Shown here: in pieces, positions 57,841 to 64,000 of the stretch
Position numbering within the stretch: the stretch's first letter is position 1
Layout of the letters: every line of letters begins with the position of its first letter
Source: Faecalicatena contorta
Lineage (GTDB): Bacteria > Bacillota > Clostridia > Lachnospirales > Lachnospiraceae
Assembly: GCF_021531895.1 (NCBI RefSeq)
Contig: NZ_JAFBIX010000001.1
Span: forward strand, 1-64,000
Direction: 5' to 3'
DNA length: 64,000 nt
Made by a program: the position numbers and the translations under genes
Notes under the pieces: model-generated
The model's input: the letters and a program-made list of their open reading frames with translations, nothing else
Database searches by the model: none
What the model was told of the DNA's origin: nothing

Positions 57841-58143
57841 TTATAGGTTTTTCCATACTTCTGCCACATCCAGATCATAAGTAATTTCTTCCACAATGCG
57901 ATCGCTGTCTACATTCAACACTTCCTTTTCCTGGGTCTTCATAGTTACAAACACCGCAAAAAGCATAAAACATAGAAATGCACGCAACCCAAGTGTCCCC
58001 CGTACAGGTATCTGGTCTTCTCCATATATTTCTCGATATGCCATTCCATAACGAGGATGAACGGCCGGTATTGATCTACGGTCACTATAAAGTTCCCTCG
58101 TCTGCTCCAATAATTGCCTTCTACGCTTTTCTGAATCATTCAA
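57841..58143 (-). CDS. Small membrane protein, unknown
   Basis: A 100-residue protein with a charged N-terminal half (SEKRRRQLLEQTRELYSDRRSIPAVHPRYGMAYREIYG), one hydrophobic segment (LRAFLCFMLFAVFVTM, about 55-70) and an acidic C-terminal tail. I do not recognise a family. Start uncertain: TTG 58143 after GGGGTGAT, or GTG 58152 within that sequence. It lies between the his operon (48 bases after it) and the rmlD-like gene. Confidence 0.6.
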   Translation of the reverse strand: MNDSEKRRRQLLEQTRELYSDRRSIPAVHPRYGMAYREIYGEDQIPVRGTLGLRAFLCFMLFAVFVTMKTQEKEVLNVDSDRIVEEITYDLDVAEVWKNL

Positions 58144-58200
58144 GAATATCACCCCGATAAACTATATGATTCAGAAATCCTTTCTATTCATCTTCAGACA

Positions 58201-59484
58201 CTAGCGTTCAGCCAATTCTTTGATAATATCTTCCCAGGTAATTCCTTTTTCTACCATTAATACCATGGCATGGTAGAGGAAATCCGATAATTCATACTTT
58301 ACCTCTTCCGGATTCGGATTCTTTGCCGCAATAACAACTTCTGTAGCTTCTTCTCCTACTTTCTTCAGAATCTTATCAATTCCTTTGTCAAACAGATAAT
58401 TCGTATAAGAACCCTCTTTTGGATTCATTTTTCGGTCGACAATAGTAGCATATACCGACTCAAATACCTTTAACGGATTGGTCTCATCATAATCCGTTCC
58501 TGCAAGCGGCTGGAAAAAGCATGTTGGATTTCCTGTATGACACGCCACACCAACCTGATCTACCTTTGCAAGCAATGTATCATAATCGCAGTCAATTGTC
58601 AGAGACTTTACATACTGAAAATGTCCACTTGTCTCACCTTTGACCCAAAGCTGTTGTCTACTCCTGCTAAAATAGGTCATCTTACCTGTCTTAATCGTCT
58701 GATTAAACGCTTCTTCATTCATATAAGCCAGCATCAATACTTCCTGTGTTTTGTAGTGTTGAACAACCACAGGAAGTAAGCCCTGCTCATTGGTTTTAAA
58801 TTGGGAAAATTCCATAATACTCTCAAAAGAAGTCATTGCAATATCTTCTTTTCCACATTTCGTCTTAAATGCATCAAAATCCATATCCGTCTGACTGACA
58901 TATTTCCCGGACAGTCCTTTCACACCAGAACATTTCAGGATTTTGAATAACTCATCTTCTTCCATCGTATCCGTCACAATTACACATGGAACATCCGTTA
59001 CATTAACAACAGAATTCAAGTCTAATCTATGCATAAATACAATTTCACTGCAGCATTCCTGAATAATGTGCTGATGTTTGAATAATGCATCAAAATCCTG
59101 CAAGGAAACTGCCAGTTTTTCCTTACCAAATCTCTTGGCAGCATCTTCCAGAAGCTTTCCACTTCCTTGCTTTGAAAAATTGACCATTGCTCGTTTTGCA
59201 CCTGCATATAATATTTTCTTAATATCTTCCTGTCTCTTTACATTACCACCAGCTACCATTGGAATACGAATCACACGATTCATACGTTTCATCAAATCTA
59301 TCGACTCATCATGTTCTTCATCCGATTCTGATAAATCAAATATCAATAATTCATCCGCTCCATTGTCACTATAACTCTTCGCAAGTGCAACAGCATCTTC
59401 TGAAATTACAGTATGGTCATCGAACCATTTTACAGCTTTTCCTCCCGCAATAAACAGGCAAGGAATCAATTTTTTAAAATTCAT
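58201..59484 (-). CDS. hisIE: HisIE with N-terminal degenerate HisF/HisA-like domain
   Basis: Three-part protein (427 aa). Residues 1-210 are a HisF/HisA-like (beta-alpha)8 half of the pathway, opening [16 protein letters not shown]. The HisF catalytic Asp11 (PCLDV) is Phe11 and Asp130 (AIDAK) is replaced by Gln129, and the second phosphate loop ASGG is lost, so this part is probably not catalytic. Residues about 222-325 are HisI (phosphoribosyl-AMP cyclohydrolase; [26 protein letters not shown] zinc ligands) and 338-427 HisE (phosphoribosyl-ATP pyrophosphatase; [13 protein letters not shown]). Last gene of the his operon seen here; AAAGGAG SD. Confidence 0.93.
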   Translation of the reverse strand: MNFKKLIPCLFIAGGKAVKWFDDHTVISEDAVALAKSYSDNGADELLIFDLSESDEEHDESIDLMKRMNRVIRIPMVAGGNVKRQEDIKKILYAGAKRAMVNFSKQGSGKLLEDAAKRFGKEKLAVSLQDFDALFKHQHIIQECCSEIVFMHRLDLNSVVNVTDVPCVIVTDTMEEDELFKILKCSGVKGLSGKYVSQTDMDFDAFKTKCGKEDIAMTSFESIMEFSQFKTNEQGLLPVVVQHYKTQEVLMLAYMNEEAFNQTIKTGKMTYFSRSRQQLWVKGETSGHFQYVKSLTIDCDYDTLLAKVDQVGVACHTGNPTCFFQPLAGTDYDETNPLKVFESVYATIVDRKMNPKEGSYTNYLFDKGIDKILKKVGEEATEVVIAAKNPNPEEVKYELSDFLYHAMVLMVEKGITWEDIIKELAER

Positions 59485-59499
59485 ATCTATCTTCTCCTT

Positions 59500-60087
59500 T
59501 TATAGGCTTCCTTTTGTTGTCCATGCTTCCTGTATTCTCGGCTCATCCATCGTTGCCATGTCCAGAGCTTTTCCGAAACTTTTAAACAGTGCTTCTGCCT
59601 TGTGATGATTGTTCTCGCCATCTAAAATACGAAGATGAATATTCATCATGGCACTATAAGATACTGCATAAAAGAATTCCTTTATCATTTCAGTATCCAT
59701 ATCTCCAATGCAATCGACCGTAAATTCAGAATCAAATCTTAGATATGGTCTTCCCGACAAGTCTACGGCACACAATGCCAAGGTCTCGTCCATTGGAAGG
59801 ATAAAATGACCATAACGCCTAATTCCGACTTTATCGCCAATTGCTTCCATTATTGCCTGTCCTAACACAATCCCAGTATCTTCAATAGTATGATGGCAGT
59901 CCACCTCGAGATCACCTTTTACCTTTACAGTTAAGTCAAATAATCCATGTCTGGCAAATCCATCCAGCATATGATTCAAAAAGCCAACCCCTGTATCAAT
60001 ATCTGTTTTTCCGGTGCCATCCAGATTGAATGTTATCATAATATCTGTTTCTTTTGTTTTTCTTGTACAACTGGCTGTCCGCTCCAT
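59500..60087 (-). CDS. hisB: Imidazoleglycerol-phosphate dehydratase
   Basis: Monofunctional HisB (195 aa), removing water from imidazole glycerol phosphate. Metal motifs: DTGVGFLNHMLDGFARHG, DCHHTIEDTGIVLGQA (HHxxED) and the second repeat HLRILDGENNHHKAEALFKSFG. Internal pseudo-symmetry is visible between these halves. SD TAGGAGG before ATG. It follows hisD by 29 bases. Confidence 0.96.
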   Translation of the reverse strand: MERTASCTRKTKETDIMITFNLDGTGKTDIDTGVGFLNHMLDGFARHGLFDLTVKVKGDLEVDCHHTIEDTGIVLGQAIMEAIGDKVGIRRYGHFILPMDETLALCAVDLSGRPYLRFDSEFTVDCIGDMDTEMIKEFFYAVSYSAMMNIHLRILDGENNHHKAEALFKSFGKALDMATMDEPRIQEAWTTKGSL

Positions 60088-60116
60088 ATTACGCGCCTCC
60101 TATTTTATCTCTGTTC

Positions 60117-61406
60117 TTATTCAAAACGAACCTTGATGGAATTTGCATGCGCAGTTAATTGCTCTGCTTTTGCAAAATTCTCAATATCTTCATGGATCTC
60201 TTCCAGCGCTTCTCTTGAATATGCAATAATGCTTGATTTTTTGATAAAATCATCCACTGATAATGGAGAGAAAAATTTTGCAGTTCCATTCGTAGGAAGG
60301 ACATGGTTTGGTCCAGCAAAATAATCTCCCAGAGGCTCACTGGAATATTCGCCTATAAAAATCGCTCCGGCATTGCGGATTTTTGTCATCACATCATAAG
60401 GATTCTTTGTCTGAATCTCCAAATGTTCTGACGCAATATCATTTGCAATCTCAATCACTTCTTCCATGGTATCTGCCACAAGGATATATCCATAATTATC
60501 CAAAGACTTCTGTATAATTTCTTTTCGGGATAATACTTTTACGAATTCATCCACTTCGTCCGATACCTTTTGTGCCAATTCTTCGCTTGTCGTTACCAGA
60601 ATTGCAGATGCTAATTCATCATGTTCTGCCTGCGACAGCAGATCCGCTGCAACATATCTGGGATTGGCCGTATCATCTGCAATAACGAGAATCTCACTTG
60701 GTCCTGCAATGGCATCAATACTGACATGACCATAAACTGCTTTCTTCGCCAACGCTACATATATATTGCCAGGTCCCACAATCTTATCTACTTTTGGAAT
60801 ACTTTCCGTACCATAGGCTAATGCTCCGATTGCCTGCGCTCCTCCTACTTTGTAGATCGCATCTGCACCTGCCTCGCAGGCCGCAATCAGAGTATTCGGC
60901 GTAACTTTACCATCCCTTCCCGGAGGTGTCACCATAATAATTTCATCCACACCGGCTACCTTTGCCGGAACAATATTCATCAATACAGAAGACGGATACA
61001 CAGCTTTCCCGCCCGGCACATACACGCCAACTCTATGTAATGGTGTTACCTTCTGTCCAAGCATCGTCCCATCTGGTTTACTGTCAAACCAACTGTATTG
61101 TCTCTGCTTCTCATGATAAGTCTTAATATTATGCAGTGCCTTTCGGATAATTTCGACCAATGCCGGATCTGCCAGATCATATGCCTCCTGAATCTCTTCT
61201 TCTGTAACCCGGATATTCTCAGCAGATATAATTGCTTGATCAAACTTCTTCGTATAATCAAAAAGTGCCTGGTCTTTTTCTGTTTTCACGCGTTCTAAGA
61301 TCTCAGCGACTCCCTGTTCATACTGCCCATAATTATTAGGACTTCTCTTTAAAAGATCTTCCAAAAGATTCTGTCTCGTATCTTTATCCAAATGTTGTAT
61401 TCTCAT
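60117..61406 (-). CDS. hisD: Histidinol dehydrogenase
   Basis: Zinc enzyme performing the last two oxidations to L-histidine (429 aa). Family blocks: RVGVYVPGGKAVYPSSVLMNIVPAKVAGV, KIVGPGNIYVALAKKAVYG, DLLSQAEHDELASAILVT (zinc and base residues) and the C-terminal GPNHVLPTNGTAKFFSPLSVDDF. AAAGGATG SD. Normal length. Confidence 0.97.
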   Translation of the reverse strand: MRIQHLDKDTRQNLLEDLLKRSPNNYGQYEQGVAEILERVKTEKDQALFDYTKKFDQAIISAENIRVTEEEIQEAYDLADPALVEIIRKALHNIKTYHEKQRQYSWFDSKPDGTMLGQKVTPLHRVGVYVPGGKAVYPSSVLMNIVPAKVAGVDEIIMVTPPGRDGKVTPNTLIAACEAGADAIYKVGGAQAIGALAYGTESIPKVDKIVGPGNIYVALAKKAVYGHVSIDAIAGPSEILVIADDTANPRYVAADLLSQAEHDELASAILVTTSEELAQKVSDEVDEFVKVLSRKEIIQKSLDNYGYILVADTMEEVIEIANDIASEHLEIQTKNPYDVMTKIRNAGAIFIGEYSSEPLGDYFAGPNHVLPTNGTAKFFSPLSVDDFIKKSSIIAYSREALEEIHEDIENFAKAEQLTAHANSIKVRFE

Positions 61407-61430
61407 ACAATCGCATCCTTTCTATATTAT

Positions 61431-62072
61431 CTATATCTGTATCTGTGTACGAAGCTTTGTAAGAAGTGACTTAATTCTGTCGCTTTCCATACGCATGCTC
61501 ACTGGATTCACGATCATTCTTGCAGACAGAGGACATACTTCTTCTAATACTTCCAGACCATTTTCCTTCAAGGTAGACCCAGTCTCAACAATATCTACAA
61601 TTACTTCTGACAATCCTACAATCGGAGCAAGCTCAATAGAACCATTTAACTTAATGATTTCTACCGTCTGATGCTTGGTATTATAGAAATAGTCCTTAGC
61701 AATGTTCGGATATTTCGTCGCAACGCGAATCAACTCATGATGTTGAAGTAATGGTGCTGCATCCTTATAACCACAGACACACATTCTGCACTTTCCATAT
61801 CCAAGATCAAGCACCTCGTGGACCTTACGCCCCTCCTCAAGGATGGTATCTTTTCCTACAACTCCGATATCAGCTGCACCATACTCTACATAAGTAGGAA
61901 CATCAGGACCCTTTGCAAGAAAGAATCGAAGTTTTAATTCTTCGTTTGTAAAGATTAATTTTCTTGAATCTTTATCTTTCATTTCCTCACAGGTAATTCC
62001 AATCTTTTCAAATAATTCCAGTGTCTGTTTTGCCAGACGTCCTTTTCCCAAAGCAAATGTAAGGTATCTCAT
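61431..62072 (-). CDS. hisG: ATP phosphoribosyltransferase, short form HisG(S)
   Basis: First committed step of histidine synthesis (ATP plus PRPP). At 213 aa it is the short form lacking the C-terminal regulatory ACT-like domain, which needs HisZ, encoded directly upstream, for activity and feedback control. FALGKGRLAKQTLELF at the start, GAADIGVVGKDTI, and IVDIVETGSTLKENGLEV (PRPP loop) are conserved. SD GGAG is rather far (12 bases) from the ATG. Confidence 0.96.
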   Translation of the reverse strand: MRYLTFALGKGRLAKQTLELFEKIGITCEEMKDKDSRKLIFTNEELKLRFFLAKGPDVPTYVEYGAADIGVVGKDTILEEGRKVHEVLDLGYGKCRMCVCGYKDAAPLLQHHELIRVATKYPNIAKDYFYNTKHQTVEIIKLNGSIELAPIVGLSEVIVDIVETGSTLKENGLEVLEEVCPLSARMIVNPVSMRMESDRIKSLLTKLRTQIQI

Positions 62073-62079
62073 GTTGTCA

Positions 62080-63333
62080 CTAACTCCTATCTGTACTATT
62101 CACAATCTTATGCTCACCAGTCACCAGATTAATCATGGTAATTTCCCCTGATTTCTTGATGTAAATCAGATTGCCGGCATAATATTCTTTTCCATATGCT
62201 ACATAATCTTCTAATAGCTTTCCTTTGTCTTTCTTAATAAGTTCTGCATTCTTTGCCTTTCTTCGGAAATCTTTTGCGAGGGCAATAGCCTCTCTCTGTT
62301 TTCCTTCATCGTATACGATCATTGTATTCTTTCTGGTATATACAATGCGAATTTTCAGGCGAGTCAAAGCATTCATCAATTCATCCAGTACAATAGCAAA
62401 ACCTATAGACGGAGATTGCTTGCCGAACTTTTCAATCAAATGATCATATCGTCCACCTTTTACAATCGCATCTCCTGTTCCGAATGTATATCCCCGGAAA
62501 ATAATGCCTGTATAATATCCATACGTACCTGTCATACTCAAATCAAAGTTCACGAACTTTTCTACCCCGTATAGCTTTAATGTATCATAGATCTTTTCCA
62601 GGCGGCGAATTGCCATTACACCTTTTGAATTCGGTGCAATATTTTTAGCATGAACGAGAATATCTACGCCACCGACCAACTCGTTTAGTGCAGCGAACGC
62701 CTCTTTAGAACTTCTCTTCACCTGGATACTCTCAAGAAATTCTTCTACTCCAAAGTAATTACGATTATTGATCAATTCTCTGACACGCTCTTCTGCTTCT
62801 TCATCCAGGCAGGCATCTTCTATCAGGCTCTGAAAGAAGTCTACATTTCCCACATTTAACTGAAATTCTTTTAATCCTATCGTAAGCAGAGATTCAATGA
62901 CCAGTGCAAGCATCTCAGCATCTGCCTCAACAGAATCATCTCCCATTAACTCAGCACCCATCTGAGTTGTCTCACGCAGACGGCCCTGATAATTAGAATG
63001 GTTTACAAACGTGTTTCCGGTATAACAAAGACGAATCGGCAATTCTTCTTCTTTGAATAAGGTTGCAACTGCACGTGCGATGGACGGAGTGATATCCGGA
63101 CGCAGTGCAAGTGTATTCCCGTCTTTATCAAAAAACTTATATAAATCTTTGGATGGAATAGTACCAATCTCTTTTCCAAACACATCAAAATATTCAAATG
63201 TCGGTGGCTGGATATCATGGTATCCGTAGAGGTGAAATACCTTTTTAAGACGTCCTTCCAGCGCAAGTCTTTTTCCACATTCTACATTGTATATATCTCT
63301 GACTCCTTCCGGAGTATGCAATACTTTTTTCAT
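62080..63333 (-). CDS. hisZ: ATP phosphoribosyltransferase regulatory subunit HisZ
   Basis: Histidyl-tRNA synthetase paralogue (417 aa) that lacks aminoacylation and instead activates short HisG. Class II synthetase-like motifs: PEGVRDIYNVECGKRLALEGRL at the N-terminus, LRPDITPSIARAVATLF and ETTQMGAELMGDDSVEADAEM, GGRYDHLIEKFGKQSPSIGFAI. Start ATG 63333 with GGAGGAAAT; a reading from 63372 runs through the leader. First gene of the operon, about 60 bases after a consensus promoter. Confidence 0.94.
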   Translation of the reverse strand: MKKVLHTPEGVRDIYNVECGKRLALEGRLKKVFHLYGYHDIQPPTFEYFDVFGKEIGTIPSKDLYKFFDKDGNTLALRPDITPSIARAVATLFKEEELPIRLCYTGNTFVNHSNYQGRLRETTQMGAELMGDDSVEADAEMLALVIESLLTIGLKEFQLNVGNVDFFQSLIEDACLDEEAEERVRELINNRNYFGVEEFLESIQVKRSSKEAFAALNELVGGVDILVHAKNIAPNSKGVMAIRRLEKIYDTLKLYGVEKFVNFDLSMTGTYGYYTGIIFRGYTFGTGDAIVKGGRYDHLIEKFGKQSPSIGFAIVLDELMNALTRLKIRIVYTRKNTMIVYDEGKQREAIALAKDFRRKAKNAELIKKDKGKLLEDYVAYGKEYYAGNLIYIKKSGEITMINLVTGEHKIVNSTDRS

Positions 63334-63364
63334 ATTTCCTCCAAAATCATTGTAATCTTTCCAC

Positions 63365-63386
63365 TTTAACATGCTACCACGTTAAA
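63365..63386 (-). promoter_or_regulatory. Palindromic operator-like site in the his leader
   Basis: A 22-base imperfect palindrome, TTTAAC-N10-GTTAAA (63386-63365 leftward), placed 12-33 bases after the -10 of the his promoter. It looks like a repressor site. A TrpR-like HisR/YerC regulator is a plausible binder in Firmicutes, but that is only inference. Part of it (15 bases) recurs upstream of the DUF378 gene. Confidence 0.5.
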
Positions 63387-63397
63387 AACCTTATTGA

Positions 63398-63426
63398 ATT
63401 ATAAGCATTTTCCTACTCTTTGTCAA
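63398..63426 (-). promoter_or_regulatory. Consensus promoter of hisZGDB-hisIE
   Basis: Leftward: TTGACA (63426-63421), 17 bases and TATAAT (63403-63398), both perfect hexamers. It overlaps the 3' end of recU, so the his operon can be transcribed independently of recU. Confidence 0.85.
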
Positions 63427-63961
63427 GTTCCTCTCTCAGTTCCAAATCTAAGTTTATTGCGTCGAGATAAGGGACGTAACATCCATGATGAAATTCCATA
63501 AAAAACCGGTCATCCAACTCTTCCAAGCGAAAACTTTTTCTGCCGCCTTCTTTTGCCCTCTTCCAGAACACCAACAATTCTTCAAGGCGCATATAATATA
63601 AAATATTTTTCGCTGAATAATAGATTAATATAAAAGCAATTCCATCCTGTTTTTCAAAATTAATCATGAACTGAATCTGATGCTCATGAATATTCTGCAG
63701 TGGAAATGTATCCGCCACACATTCCTTTGCGTCAAAACACACAGGGATGCCTTGAACTGCTCCAATATAATCAATCGTACTTCTCTGATCAAAATATGCC
63801 AACGTAATATGACGATGTTCCTTATCCATTTTTACCGGCGTAATTGGTGTCGGAATCTTCTGCATCAACGCCAGTCCTTTTTCCAGATACCATTCATTGG
63901 TCCGATTGACCATCTCTTCTAATGTTGAACCTCTAAGGCCTCTTGAGTTCCATGTTGCCAT
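63413..63961 (-). CDS. recU: Holliday junction resolvase RecU
   Basis: Cuts four-way junctions in recombination and chromosome segregation in Firmicutes (182 aa). The nuclease-like core is visible: TWNSRGLRGSTLEEMVNRTNEWY (N-terminal arm), STIDYIGAVQGIPVCFDAKEC with Asp and Glu-x-Lys metal ligands, and HQIQFMINFEKQDGIAFILI. ATG at 63961 with AAAGGAG; a reading extended to 63985 has no SD. Its 3' end carries the his promoter. Upstream (beyond 63962) the window ends. Confidence 0.94.
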   Translation of the reverse strand: MATWNSRGLRGSTLEEMVNRTNEWYLEKGLALMQKIPTPITPVKMDKEHRHITLAYFDQRSTIDYIGAVQGIPVCFDAKECVADTFPLQNIHEHQIQFMINFEKQDGIAFILIYYSAKNILYYMRLEELLVFWKRAKEGGRKSFRLEELDDRFFMEFHHGCYVPYLDAINLDLELREELDKE

Positions 63962-64000
63962 GCTGTCTCCTTTATTACTTTCCAAAATTCTGTCGGTACT

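Noticed and set aside
63334-63397. His attenuator or T-box in front of hisZ
   Set aside because: No run of His codons, no terminator and no T-box sequence; only the palindrome is notable.
1-64000. CRISPR arrays, tRNA/rRNA genes, prophage or intact transposase genes
   Set aside because: No regularly spaced direct repeats, no cloverleaf-like sequence with a TTCGA loop in gaps, no phage or transposase proteins were found.

Overview
The window looks like chromosomal DNA of a low-GC Gram-positive, most likely a spore-forming member of the Lachnospiraceae (Clostridia). This rests on gene content and order rather than on any search: DUF4250, DUF4321 and DUF896 proteins; sporulation-type YqfC/YqfD and SpoVB-like proteins; an mreBCD-pbp2-minCDE-rodA-mgsA cluster; the ylmE-sepF-ylmH division cluster; the rplU-prp-rpmA / obgE-yhbY-nadD-yqeK-rsfS block; and short HisG paired with HisZ. 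I see no rRNA, tRNA, CRISPR array, prophage or intact insertion sequence. Almost everything is core chromosome.

From 1 to 39.1 kb every gene but one small one (DUF378 at 32.3 kb) reads rightward. In order: polyphosphate kinase; yqfC-yqfD-phoH-ybeY; a SpoVB-like flippase; pyridoxal kinase-like and BofC-like genes; folate salvage; miaB; mutS-mutL-miaA (tRNA modification and mismatch repair); a PLP enzyme of the aluminium-resistance/methionine gamma-lyase family; two flavoproteins; radC; then the elongation and division block (mreBCD, a PBP2 with a large insertion, minCDE, rodA) running into mgsA and a lipoprotein DD-carboxypeptidase. After a terminator come a TIGR01212 radical SAM gene, an orphan HlyD-like protein, ylmE, sepF, ylmH, lspA, rluD and a cytidylate kinase-like gene.

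A 21-bp perfect hairpin at 39.13-39.17 kb marks a switch: from there to the right end all genes but lexA read leftward. This half holds a TtcA-like enzyme, a XerS-like recombinase, a membrane-bound MerR-type regulator with its own MerR-type promoter, a divergent yneA-like/lexA pair with five LexA-box-like sites, the nadD/obgE/L27/L21 ribosome-assembly block, lysC and neighbours, the paired TIGR03936/TIGR03960 radical SAM genes, a dicarboxylate/amino-acid symporter, an RmlD-like reductase, a histidine operon (hisZ-hisG-hisD-hisB-hisIE) driven by a consensus promoter, and recU.

No wholly new multi-gene defence or mobile system is evident. The most unusual items are: a HisIE enzyme carrying an N-terminal HisF-like domain that has lost both catalytic aspartates; a methylglyoxal synthase whose catalytic Asp is Lys; the transmembrane MerR regulator; the dense LexA operator array; a divergent MreB; and leader hairpins upstream of rmlD and the PF06541 gene. 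Start sites were moved inward wherever a Shine-Dalgarno (SD) sequence supported it.
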